Assembly: GCF_003574625.1 (NCBI RefSeq)
Contig: NZ_QNUJ01000004.1
Span: 1-64,000, forward strand
Length of the DNA: 64,000 nucleotides
Origin: Shinella zoogloeoides
Lineage (GTDB): Bacteria > Pseudomonadota > Alphaproteobacteria > Rhizobiales > Rhizobiaceae
Reading direction: 5' to 3'
The position numbers were made by a program, and so were the translations under genes. The notes under the pieces were generated by a model. It worked only from the letters and a program-made list of their open reading frames with translations, had not been told where the DNA came from and ran no database searches. This document shows, piece after piece, positions 16,812 through 24,424 of the stretch. Position 1 is the first letter of the stretch, and each line of letters begins with the position of its first letter.

Positions 16812-18008
16812 TCAGAGGGCGGACAGCAGGGCCTGCGTCGCCCAGCCGTCGGCCGGCAGGCCGAGACGGAGCTGTTCCTTCTGGATCGCCGTGCGCGTGC
16901 CGGAGCCGAGAATGCCGTCGATCTTGCCGACATCGTGGCCATGGGCCTGCAGCTTGGTCTGGAGCTGCTTCATGCCGTCCTCGGAAAGGCCTTCCTCCGG
17001 GGTGCCGCGCTCATAGGGCGGGGCGCCGGCAAGGCGGGTCGCGAAATAGGCGGCCGAGGTCGTGTAGATGAACGACTGGTTCCATTCGAGATAGATGTTG
17101 AAGTTCGGATAGGTCATGAAGGCCGGGCCCTTACGGCCCTGCGGCAGCACGACGGAGGCCTCGAGATTGCCGAAGGAGGTGTCGCCGTCGCGCGGCTTGA
17201 CGCCGAGCGCGAACCAGTCGCTCGCCTTCATGCCCGGCTGCAGGCCGGTTTTCTCGAAGGGCAGGTTGTCCGGCACGCTGATTTCCTGGATCCAGGGCTG
17301 GCCCTTCGTGAAGCCGAGATGCTGGATAAACTTGGCCGCCGTCAGGATGGCGTCGGGCGCGCTCTTCTTGACGTCGATATGGCCATTGCCGTCGCCGTCC
17401 ACGCCGAATTCGATGATGTCCTTCGGCAGCATCTGCACCTGGCCGATCTCGCCGGCCCAGGCGCCCGTCGTGCCGTTCGGGTCGAGGTCGCCGTGGCCGA
17501 CCATCTCGATGGCGGCGAGGAGCTGCTTGCGGAAGATTTCCGGCCGGCGGCAGTCATGCGAGAGCGTGACGAGGGCGTTGCGCGTATTGAAGTCGCCCTG
17601 CACGGCGCCGAAGTCGGTCTCCATCGCCCAGAAGGCGGCGATGATCGGGCCGGGAACGCCGAATTCCTGCTCGGCGCGGGCGAAGACGTCGGAAAGGTCC
17701 TTCAGCTTCTTGCGGCCGATGTCGAGGCGGGCCTGGCTGACCGTGCGCTTGGAGAATTCGAGGAAGGTCTGGCGGAAGACGCCCTGCGCGCGGTCGCGCG
17801 ATAGCACCTTCTGGTCGATCGCCGCGCCGGCCAGCGCCCGGTCGGCGACCTCGGCGGAAACGCCGCGCGACAGCGCCTCGGCCTTCACGCCTTCGAGGAA
17901 GGCGGCAAGGTCGCCGCCGCAGGCGGGCGCCGTCTGGGCATGGGCGCCGCCGGCCAGAAGAAAGGCCGCAAGGCTTGCTGCAAGTGTCGTCTTCAGGGGG
18001 TGCCGCAT
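16812..18008 (-). CDS. Lytic murein transglycosylase, MltB family with PG-binding domain
   Basis: A 398-residue periplasmic enzyme. A signal peptide ends at AHA (residue 24), followed by an SLT_2 (MltB-type) catalytic domain from about 30 to 320 with catalytic Glu130 in FWAMETDFG, and a C-terminal PG_binding_1 domain (about 335-398). There is no lipobox, so it is soluble or loosely wall-bound. It cleaves the MurNAc-GlcNAc bond to give 1,6-anhydro ends. The start at 18008 is chosen because AAGGAG precedes it and the signal peptide begins there. It lies on the same strand as the GH25 lipoprotein upstream, 156 bases away, and may be read from that promoter. Confidence 0.93.
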   Translation of the reverse strand: MRHPLKTTLAASLAAFLLAGGAHAQTAPACGGDLAAFLEGVKAEALSRGVSAEVADRALAGAAIDQKVLSRDRAQGVFRQTFLEFSKRTVSQARLDIGRKKLKDLSDVFARAEQEFGVPGPIIAAFWAMETDFGAVQGDFNTRNALVTLSHDCRRPEIFRKQLLAAIEMVGHGDLDPNGTTGAWAGEIGQVQMLPKDIIEFGVDGDGNGHIDVKKSAPDAILTAAKFIQHLGFTKGQPWIQEISVPDNLPFEKTGLQPGMKASDWFALGVKPRDGDTSFGNLEASVVLPQGRKGPAFMTYPNFNIYLEWNQSFIYTTSAAYFATRLAGAPPYERGTPEEGLSEDGMKQLQTKLQAHGHDVGKIDGILGSGTRTAIQKEQLRLGLPADGWATQALLSAL

Positions 18009-18164
18009 CCGTTGTGCTCCTTGGTCCGTTGCCCTGTCATCCGGGATCGCCCGGCGTCTCGGTTGCCCGGCTGTCTCAGATGAATGTGACGGAAGCAAGA
18101 AGAAAACGGCGGGCGCCTCACGCCGCCGCTCTTTCTCGCGCCTGTGTTGCATTCGCCAGCGGCG

Positions 18165-18944
18165 TCAGCGGGAAACCGAGGCGACCCACTTGTTCCAGTT
18201 CTTGGCCGAGCCCGCGAAGACGTTGATGTCCGTATTGGTCGGAACGCCCGGAACGACACCGGTGGAGGTATATTGCCAGAAAGCCCATTTGCGCGCCGGA
18301 TAGATGTTTTCCGGGTGGTTCGCCACCGAGCGCAGCCAGAAGGGATAGCCGTCGAAATACCCGACGAGGTTGTCGCGGTGGAAGTCGACGGTCGTGTAGA
18401 TGATCGGCCGCTTGCCGTAATGCGCCTCGAGGCGGTCCATGAAACGCTTGAGGACCGTGCGCACTTCGTCGGCCGGCGGGCGGGTCTTGCAGGTGGGAGA
18501 GGCGGGGTTCCACTCGGCATCCAGCACCGGCGGAAGCTGCACGGCCTCCTTCGGCACATTGGCGATGAACCAGTCCGCCTGGGCATCCGCCGTCGAGCAG
18601 AAGTAATAGAAGTGATAGGGGGCGTGGAGGACGCCGGCCGTCTTCGCGCCCTGCCAGTATTCGGAAAAGCGGCCGTCGATGCGGTCGGTGCCCTCGGTCG
18701 CCTTCAGGAAGGCGAAGGAGACGCCGCCCTTTTTCGCCGCCTGCCAGTCGATGTCGCCGTTCCACTTGGACACGTCGATGCCGTGAACCTGATGGCGGTG
18801 CGGACTGCGGGCGCCGAAATCCTGCGGGTCCTTGTCGGCGAAACGCGGCGGAAGCGAGCCGGTGACGCCAAGGTCGTAATCCGTGGTGGAGCAGGACGTC
18901 GCCAGAAGGGCGAGGGGCAGGAGAGCCAGAATCAACCGACGCAT
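18165..18944 (-). CDS. Glycoside hydrolase family 25 lipoprotein (lysozyme-like)
   Basis: A 259-residue muramidase of the Chalaropsis type. The N-terminus is a lipoprotein signal with the lipidated cysteine probably Cys18 (LLATSC). The catalytic domain starts at GIDVSKWNGDIDW (Asp57) and has the acidic pair LDAEWN (Asp142, Glu144). Family members cut the beta-1,4 bond between MurNAc and GlcNAc. As a lipoprotein it would act from the inner or outer membrane on the cell's own wall. GH25 is more often seen in phages and Gram-positives, but chromosomal copies are common in Rhizobiaceae. It is followed by the MltB-type gene on the same strand. Confidence 0.92.
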   Translation of the reverse strand: MRRLILALLPLALLATSCSTTDYDLGVTGSLPPRFADKDPQDFGARSPHRHQVHGIDVSKWNGDIDWQAAKKGGVSFAFLKATEGTDRIDGRFSEYWQGAKTAGVLHAPYHFYYFCSTADAQADWFIANVPKEAVQLPPVLDAEWNPASPTCKTRPPADEVRTVLKRFMDRLEAHYGKRPIIYTTVDFHRDNLVGYFDGYPFWLRSVANHPENIYPARKWAFWQYTSTGVVPGVPTNTDINVFAGSAKNWNKWVASVSR

Positions 18945-19055
18945 GGAGGTCCCGTTTTTGCGCGTTTACCAATCCTGCCTCGAATGAACCGGGCCGTAAA
19001 GGGGAGCGCGCGAGACGGGTCCCATGACCTATCGCGCATTTTCGTAAAATTACGG

Positions 19056-19070
19056 TTAGCGGGAGGTTAA
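19056..19070. promoter_or_regulatory. CtrA-like site, TTAG-N7-TTAA
   Basis: Seven of eight fixed bases match TTAA-N7-TTAA. It lies about 110 bases upstream of the GH25 start on the minus strand, a position from which cell-cycle control of a wall hydrolase would make sense. A chance match is possible. Confidence 0.25.
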
Positions 19071-19073
19071 GCC

Positions 19074-19091
19074 GGGGCGACGGATCGCCCC
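19074..19091 (-). terminator. Hairpin after the outer-membrane protein gene
   Basis: A perfect 7-bp stem GGGGCGA/TCGCCCC (19074-19080 with 19085-19091) and a CGGA loop lie 10 bases after the stop codon of the minus-strand barrel gene. There is no clean T-run, so termination may be weak or the hairpin may protect the 3' end. Confidence 0.5.
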
Positions 19092-19100
19092 AGCCCTCGG

Positions 19101-19763
19101 TCAGAACTTCATGCTCACGCCGAGCATGATGGAATGCGAATCGATGTCGCCATCCGAACCGGCAACGCCGAAGACGTCGGACTTGCCGTAGTCCGTGTAG
19201 CGATATTCGACACGCCCGGCGAGATTGTCGGTGAAGGCATGTTCGACACCGGCGCCGATGGTCCAGCCGTGGAAGGTTTCCTTGTCGGTCGCGCCGCCCG
19301 GGTCGGTCAGCTTGGCATTGGTGAAGGCATAGCCGCCCGTGCCGTAGATCAGGGTGCGGTCGATGGCGTAGCCGAGGCGGGCGCGGACCGAACCGCCCCA
19401 GGTCGTTTCATATTCGACGGGTCCGCCGCCGCTCGTGAAGCGCTCGTTGTTGAAGTCGTGCTTCACATCGGCTTCGACACCGTAGACCCAGCCGTTGTTG
19501 AAGAAGTTGTAGCCGGCGAAGGCGCCGAGGGCCCAGCCGTCCATGCTGTGGTCACCCGGCAGGCCGCCGCCGGTATAGTCGCCCTGCGTCCAGGCATAGC
19601 CCGTGTTCACGCCGACATAGAAGCCGCCCCAGTCGTAGACGCCCGCCGTCTCGACGATCGGGGTCTCCACAGGAGGCTCGGCCACGGCCATATCGGCTGC
19701 GAAAGCCGGCAGCGCGCCCGCGGTTACCAGGATGCCGGCGGCACCGAAGATCATGGATTTCAT
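19101..19763 (-). CDS. Outer-membrane beta-barrel protein (Omp25/Omp31-like)
   Basis: A 220-residue secreted barrel protein. The signal peptide MKSMIFGAAGILVTAGALPA ends near AFA-AD. The mature part has alternating strands with many aromatic and glycine residues (WGGFYVGVNTGYAW, YNFFNNGWVYGVEADV, VEYRYTDYG) and ends in MLGVSMKF with the C-terminal Phe required by the BAM complex. It belongs to the small OmpA-like/Omp25 barrel family of Rhizobiales, whose roles are structural and in envelope integrity. The start at 19763 is preceded by GGAAGGA. The adjacent divergent gene is a beta-lactamase-like hydrolase, and the space between them should hold both promoters. Confidence 0.92.
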   Translation of the reverse strand: MKSMIFGAAGILVTAGALPAFAADMAVAEPPVETPIVETAGVYDWGGFYVGVNTGYAWTQGDYTGGGLPGDHSMDGWALGAFAGYNFFNNGWVYGVEADVKHDFNNERFTSGGGPVEYETTWGGSVRARLGYAIDRTLIYGTGGYAFTNAKLTDPGGATDKETFHGWTIGAGVEHAFTDNLAGRVEYRYTDYGKSDVFGVAGSDGDIDSHSIMLGVSMKF

Positions 19764-19995
19764 AAGATGGTCCTTCCCACTCGTTTGACGCGCGAAGCCC
19801 CACGCACGAATGACAACACCGCCCGAACGCACCAATCCGGCGATGGTTCCGCAAAAATAGGCGCCGTTCGGGGCGATAGCGTGGCATTTCGGTCAACAGG
19901 TCGGCCGGCCGGAGAGCCGGCCTGCCGCCGGCGACCCGAAAAGCCTTTTCATGACAGGGGAATCCTGCTTGTCTCCTGCCGAAGGAGAGGCCGCG

Positions 19996-21402
19996 ATGAG
20001 ACGATTGCAAAGGCTGGCCGCTTGGACGCTGACCGTCCTTGCCCTTGTCCTTGTGGTGGGGGCGAGCTGGCTCATCGTATCGCCGCCGTCGCTGCTGAGC
20101 GTCGGTTCGGGCTATGCTGCCAAGATCGTCTGCTCCAATGTCTTCGTCGCCGGGCGCGACCCGGCAAAGGTGCTGGCCGAGGACGTCCAGGCGCCCGGCC
20201 ATCCGCTGCTGAAGCTGATGCGGCAGGACGTCGACTTCAAGGAAAAGACGGTGACGACGCATCTCCTCGGCCTCTTCGCGCCGGGCTATGCCGTCTGGCA
20301 CGAGGGATTCGGCTGCTCCGGCGTGCCGGACGGCGATTTCCGCGCGGCGCAGCAGGCGGTCTCCGATGTGCCCCTGCCGAAGATCGCGGCGGGCGATCCC
20401 GCCACCCCCTGGCCGGACGGCGAGGCGGTGACGCCGGACGCGCGCCTTGCCGCTCTCCTCGCCGATTCGGCGCTTGCCGGGCCGGGCATGCGGGCGATCG
20501 TCGTGGTGCATGACGGGCGCATCGTCGCCGAGGCCTATGGTGACGGGTTTTCCGAAGCGACGCCGCTCCTCGGCTGGTCGATGACCAAGACCGTCAATGC
20601 CGCCCTCATCGGCCGGTTGATGCTGGCGGGCGCACTGTCACCCGACATGGCCGGTCTCTTCACGGAATGGCGCGGGGATGCGCGCTCGACCATCACGCTC
20701 GGCCAGCTCCTCGCCATGGAGAGCGGGCTTGCCTTCAACGAGGACTACGGCTCCGTCACGGATGTCACGCGCATGCTGTTCCTCGAGCCCGACATGTCGC
20801 GCTTTGCGATCTCACAGCCGCTGGCGGCCAATCCGGGCGAGACATTCAACTATTCGAGCGGCACGGCCGTCCTGCTTTCACGGTTCTGGATGGGCGCGCT
20901 CGGCGGGCGCGTGCAGGCGCTTTCCTTCCCCGCACGGGCCCTGTTCGGCCCGCTCGGCATGGCGAGCGCGGTCATCGAGCCTGACGAGACGGGCATCTTC
21001 GTCGGCTCGTCCTACATGTATGCGACGGCGCGCGACTGGGCGCGGTTCTCGCTGCTGCTGCTGAACGACGGCGTCTGGAAGGGAAGCCGGCTGCTGCCGC
21101 AGGGCTTCGTCGCGGCGATGACGGCGCCCAGCAAGGCATCGGGCGGCATCTACAGCCATATGCAGACCTGGACGAACGGGCCGGGCGAAAAGCGCGACGC
21201 GGATTACGGTCTTCCGGAGGACGCCTTCTGGATCCTCGGGCATGACGGCCAGTCGGCGGCGATCATCCCCTCGCGGGGGCTTGCGGTGATCCGGCTGGGG
21301 CTGACGCCGTCGAAACTCGGCTATCGGCCCCAGCCGCTGGTCAAAAGCATCCTCGACGCGCTGGATGCGTCGAGGCTCGAGGCCGGTCAGGCGCCGACCT
21401 GA
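19996..21402 (+). CDS. Beta-lactamase-family serine hydrolase (class C / 6-aminohexanoate-dimer hydrolase type)
   Basis: A 468-residue protein anchored by one N-terminal membrane helix (residues 7-28). The catalytic domain from about 145 on has the SxxK motif Ser195-Met-Thr-Lys198 in GWSMTKT, the YSS triad element in FNYSSGT and a late HDGQSAAIIPS. This is the serine hydrolase fold shared by class C beta-lactamases, D,D-peptidases and NylB-type amidases or esterases. Membrane anchoring and sequence style suggest a periplasmic esterase or peptidase and not a resistance enzyme. ATG 19996 follows GAAGGAGAG. Its 3' end overlaps that of the convergent NTF2-like gene by 16 bases. Confidence 0.88.
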   Translation: MRRLQRLAAWTLTVLALVLVVGASWLIVSPPSLLSVGSGYAAKIVCSNVFVAGRDPAKVLAEDVQAPGHPLLKLMRQDVDFKEKTVTTHLLGLFAPGYAVWHEGFGCSGVPDGDFRAAQQAVSDVPLPKIAAGDPATPWPDGEAVTPDARLAALLADSALAGPGMRAIVVVHDGRIVAEAYGDGFSEATPLLGWSMTKTVNAALIGRLMLAGALSPDMAGLFTEWRGDARSTITLGQLLAMESGLAFNEDYGSVTDVTRMLFLEPDMSRFAISQPLAANPGETFNYSSGTAVLLSRFWMGALGGRVQALSFPARALFGPLGMASAVIEPDETGIFVGSSYMYATARDWARFSLLLLNDGVWKGSRLLPQGFVAAMTAPSKASGGIYSHMQTWTNGPGEKRDADYGLPEDAFWILGHDGQSAAIIPSRGLAVIRLGLTPSKLGYRPQPLVKSILDALDASRLEAGQAPT

Positions 21403-21788
21403 GCGATCCAGTCGTTGAGATTGTAGGTGTTGGAGATGCGCGCGACCTTGCCGTCGCGGATCTCGAAGAAGGCGCCGGCGGGCAGGACATAGGTCTGGCC
21501 GTTCGCTTCCGGCAGGCCCTCGTCGGTGACGAGATACTGGCCGTTGACGACGAATTCGGCCGCCCCGCGCGCACCGTCGTCGCTCGACATGATGACCATG
21601 TCCGTCAGCGTCTCGCGGTAGCAGCGGTTCATATGCGCCATGAAGTCGCGGAAGGCGTCCTTGCCGACCTGACGTCCGCCCTGGTTGATGTCGTGGACGA
21701 CATCGTCATGCAAGAGATTAAGGAAGGCCTCCATGTCCTGCCTGTTGAAAGCGTCGTAATAGGCGCGGATCGTCTCTTTTGCTGGCAT
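21387..21788 (-). CDS. NTF2-like / ketosteroid isomerase-related protein (TIGR02096 type)
   Basis: A 133-residue SnoaL/NTF2-fold protein. It begins MPAKETIRAYYDAFNRQDME and ends with AFFEIRDGKVARISNTYNLN, the pattern of TIGR02096 ketosteroid-isomerase-related proteins. The fold forms a cone-shaped pocket used for isomerases, dehydratases and binding proteins; here the ligand is unknown. ATG 21788 is selected because GAGGG lies six bases before it. Longer open frame exists but lacks a start signal. It is transcribed divergently from the GNAT gene, with an 82-base shared promoter space, and overlaps the preceding hydrolase gene tail to tail. Confidence 0.82.
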   Translation of the reverse strand: MPAKETIRAYYDAFNRQDMEAFLNLLHDDVVHDINQGGRQVGKDAFRDFMAHMNRCYRETLTDMVIMSSDDGARGAAEFVVNGQYLVTDEGLPEANGQTYVLPAGAFFEIRDGKVARISNTYNLNDWIAQVGA

Positions 21789-21870
21789 GTCATCCCTCAT
21801 ATCGTTGTCGCAAGGCCGAAACCCGATCGCCTTATAGCATTGTTCAAGCCCTTGGGAACATTTACGGATC

Positions 21871-22458
21871 ATGCAGATCAAGATCGTCCACGGCGAGGCC
21901 GTCACGCCGCATATCGCAGACCTCGCGCGCCTGCGCATCGAGGTCTTCCGCGCCTTTCCCTATCTCTACGAGGGGAGCGAGGACTACGAGGCCTCCTATC
22001 TTGCGACCTATGCGCGCTCGCCCGAAAGCCTCTTCGTGCTGGCGTTCGACGGCGCGCGGATCGTCGGCGCCTCGACGGGCGTGCCGATGACGGATGCCGC
22101 GGAGGAATTCAGGGCGCCGTTCGTTGCGGCCGGGATCGATCCGGCGAAGGTGTTCTATTTCGGGGAATCCGTCCTGCTCTCCAGCTACCGGGGCAGGGGG
22201 CTGGGCGTTCGTTTCTTCGAGGAGCGCGAAGCCTATGCGCGCCGCCTCGGCCGTTTCGACTGGTGCGCCTTCTGTGCGGTGGAGCGGCCGAAGGACCATC
22301 CGCTGCGTCCGGCCGATTACGTGCCGCTCGACGCGTTCTGGGGCAGGCGGGGTTACGTGCACCGCGCCGATCTTGCGACGACGCTGGCGTGGCAGGATAT
22401 CGGTGAGGCGGAGGAGAGCGGGAAGCCGATGTCGTTCTGGCTGAAGGCGGCGGGTTAA
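21871..22458 (+). CDS. GNAT-family N-acetyltransferase
   Basis: A 195-residue acetyltransferase. The acetyl-CoA pyrophosphate-binding motif A is visible as SVLLSSYRGRGLGVRFFEER (RGRGLG loop), preceded by LAFDGARIVGAST as the preceding beta strands. The substrate cannot be read from sequence; the long loop after motif A with FDWCAFCAVERPKDHPLRP is unusual for short GNATs and could form the acceptor site. The ATG is the first in the frame, with weak ribosome binding. It is divergent from the NTF2-like gene and followed by a mosaic palindromic repeat. Confidence 0.82.
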   Translation: MQIKIVHGEAVTPHIADLARLRIEVFRAFPYLYEGSEDYEASYLATYARSPESLFVLAFDGARIVGASTGVPMTDAAEEFRAPFVAAGIDPAKVFYFGESVLLSSYRGRGLGVRFFEEREAYARRLGRFDWCAFCAVERPKDHPLRPADYVPLDAFWGRRGYVHRADLATTLAWQDIGEAEESGKPMSFWLKAAG

Positions 22459-22460
22459 GG

Positions 22461-22621
22461 GCCCCTCATCCGCCTGCCGGCACCTTCTCTCCGCAAGCGG
22501 GGCGAAGGGACATGTGGCGATGACTCGCGTCACGCGAACGTTGATATTCTCGGGAAATCGGATCGGCATATTCCCTTCTCCCCGCTTGCGGAGAGAAGGT
22601 CGCGGCAGCGGGATGAGGGGC
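22461..22621. repeat. Mosaic palindromic repeat, copy C (161 bp)
   Basis: Termini GCCCCTCAT/ATGAGGGGC as in the other copies, but the left arm is CCGCCTGCCGGCACC and the right arm GGTCGCGGCAGCGG, the reverse of copies A and B. The core aligns with that of copy A in the same direction. It fills the space between the convergent GNAT and SLT genes. Confidence 0.85.
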
Positions 22622-22639
22622 CGCCGCTATCGTGCCGCC

Positions 22640-23590
22640 TTATCTCAGCCCGGTCTCGTCGAGCAGGCCCTTGCGCTTGGCATGGTAATAATAGCCGGCC
22701 GCATAGAGGCGCACGGCGCCGTCGTTCTTGTCGTCGGCCACGAGCCAGGCGCCGCGCAGGTACTTGCCGGCATATTTGATGTTGGTCTCGGCGTCGAACA
22801 GGCCTTCGGCCGGGCCTTCGTAGCCCATGCTCTTGGCCGTCGCATACTTGATCTGCATCAGGCCGTAATGGCCGCGGTTGAAGGCCTTCGGATTATAGCG
22901 GCTCTCGCGCTTGACGACGCGGTGGAGCAGCGATTCCGGGATGCCGTAGAGGCTGGCATATTTTGTGATCAGCCCGTCGATCGGCGTGCCGGATTTCTGT
23001 ATCGGCTGCTCGGCGCGCGGCATGACGAGACGGGTCTCGGTGGTCAGCACGGCGTTGCTGAGCAGGGCGGGCTTTGCGACGGGCACGATCTTGTGGGTGG
23101 CGACGAGCTGTTCGAGGCCTTCCGGCTCGCCCGTGTCGAAGCCCGGTTCCATGACGGAGACGCCGATGGCCATCTCGGTCGCCTGCGGCATTTCGCTGAC
23201 CGGGACCACGCCGGCAGCGGCGGTGTTGCCGGCAAGGGCAGCGGTGGCCGCGGCAGCGCCCGTCACGGGCCTCGCCTCGGCGAGCGCGGAAACGGGCATG
23301 GCCGCGCCGCCCGCATCCTCGACGGCCGCGACGGCGACCGGGGTCGGCAGGGCTGCCGGCGTGTTCTCGGTGCCGGGCTTTGCGGCGGGCATGGCGGCAT
23401 AGGCGACTTCGGTGGCCGCGCCGTCGGCGGAGGCGATATCCGTGGTGGCGGGCGTTGCCGAAGCCGGCGTCACGGTCCTGGCGGTCGTTGCGTCCTCGGC
23501 GACACTGGCGCAGCCGGCAAGCGTTGCAAGAAGGCCTGCGCAGGCAAGCGCGGCAATGCGTGCCGGACGGGAAACGGGGATATCAGCCAT
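22640..23590 (-). CDS. SLT-domain lytic transglycosylase, lipoprotein
   Basis: A 316-residue lipoprotein with lipobox LAGC (Cys27), a long alanine/proline/threonine-rich linker (about 30-190) and a C-terminal SLT domain (about 205-300). The catalytic Glu229 lies in KRESRYNPKA and is followed by HYGLMQIKYATAKSMGY. It should cut glycan strands from an outer- or inner-membrane anchor, with the linker giving reach across the periplasm. The start at 23590 gives a standard lipoprotein signal. Its SLT domain is clearly related to the secreted one at 27606 (shared GLMQIK.ATA..MGY and GLFD.ETNIK). No partner gene is adjacent. Confidence 0.92.
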   Translation of the reverse strand: MADIPVSRPARIAALACAGLLATLAGCASVAEDATTARTVTPASATPATTDIASADGAATEVAYAAMPAAKPGTENTPAALPTPVAVAAVEDAGGAAMPVSALAEARPVTGAAAATAALAGNTAAAGVVPVSEMPQATEMAIGVSVMEPGFDTGEPEGLEQLVATHKIVPVAKPALLSNAVLTTETRLVMPRAEQPIQKSGTPIDGLITKYASLYGIPESLLHRVVKRESRYNPKAFNRGHYGLMQIKYATAKSMGYEGPAEGLFDAETNIKYAGKYLRGAWLVADDKNDGAVRLYAAGYYYHAKRKGLLDETGLR

Positions 23591-23722
23591 GGTCGTCGCT
23601 CTCGGTTTGCCGGGGTGCGCGGGCGCCGGAACGCCCATGCTTTTGCAAATCAACCGGCCGTGGCCGTGCCCCGCTCATAACCGATCAGGCGCCAAGCGGC
23701 AACCCGCAGCGCTCGCCTTGCC

Positions 23723-24352
23723 TCAGGCGGCCGCGCGCTTGAGGCTTGCCGTCAGCAGTCCGGCGCTTATCAGTAGCGTTCCGCCGGTGCGGTTGACGAT
23801 CTTCTGGACCGAGGGTTTGCGGATCGTCTTGCGGGCCGCGGAGGCGAGCAGCGCATAGGAAAAGGCGTTCAGCGTCGCGAGTACCAGGAAGGTTACCTCG
23901 AAGATCGCCATCTGCGGCAGGACGGGTCGCGAGAGGTCGAGGAACTGCGGCAGGAAGGCGACGAAGAAGACGATGCTCTTCGGGTTCAGCGCCGTGACGA
24001 CATAGGCGTGGGCGAAGATGCGGAAGGGTTTTTCCTCCGCCGGGGCTTCGCCCTCCGCGCCGATCGTCACGGGCGCGCGCAAGAGCTTGATGCCGAGCCA
24101 GACGAGATAGGCCGCGCCCACCCATTTGAGAACGGTGAAGACGGCGGCGGATGCGGCGAGCAGCGCGCCGAGGCCGAGCATGGAGGCGGTCATGGCGGTG
24201 AAATCGCCGAGCGCCACGCCCGCGACCGTCGCGCCCGCGGTCCGCCTTCCGTGGCCGAGCGCGTAGGAGATCACGAGGAGGATCGTCGGCCCGGGAATGG
24301 CGAGCATGACGGCGGAGGCGGCGGCGAAGGCAAGCCAGTGGTCGAAGGACAT
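23723..24352 (-). CDS. LysE-family amino-acid/metabolite exporter
   Basis: A 209-residue membrane protein with six hydrophobic segments. It starts with WLAFAAASAVMLAIPGPT, the conserved PGP helix of the LysE/RhtB family, and has ALNPKSIVFFVAFLPQF in the middle, another landmark. The family exports amino acids such as lysine, arginine, homoserine or threonine; the substrate here is not predictable. The start codon is preceded by GGGGAG at five bases, and this binding site lies inside the 3' arm of a 13-bp hairpin (24358-24386). It follows pfp on the same strand, so its expression may depend on read-through or on opening of that hairpin. Confidence 0.92.
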   Translation of the reverse strand: MSFDHWLAFAAASAVMLAIPGPTILLVISYALGHGRRTAGATVAGVALGDFTAMTASMLGLGALLAASAAVFTVLKWVGAAYLVWLGIKLLRAPVTIGAEGEAPAEEKPFRIFAHAYVVTALNPKSIVFFVAFLPQFLDLSRPVLPQMAIFEVTFLVLATLNAFSYALLASAARKTIRKPSVQKIVNRTGGTLLISAGLLTASLKRAAA

Positions 24353-24357
24353 GAAAA

Positions 24358-24386
24358 CTCCCCGGATCGATGGTCGATCCGGGGAG
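24358..24386 (-). terminator. 13-bp hairpin: pfp terminator that also contains the lysE ribosome binding site
   Basis: CTCCCCGGATCGA (24358-24370) pairs perfectly with TCGATCCGGGGAG (24374-24386) around three bases. On the minus strand TTTTC follows at once and then the lysE ATG. It has the form of an intrinsic terminator for pfp, and its 3' arm carries GGGGAG, the only ribosome binding site of the next gene. Confidence 0.75.
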
Positions 24387-24424
24387 CAAGCCATTGCAAA
24401 TTTCCGGCGTCAAGCCCGGTGCGG

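Noticed and set aside
19996-21402. The beta-lactamase-like protein as an antibiotic-resistance enzyme
   Set aside because: It has an N-terminal membrane anchor and an unusual long leader, and the SxxK fold is shared by many esterases and peptidases; nothing points to beta-lactam hydrolysis.
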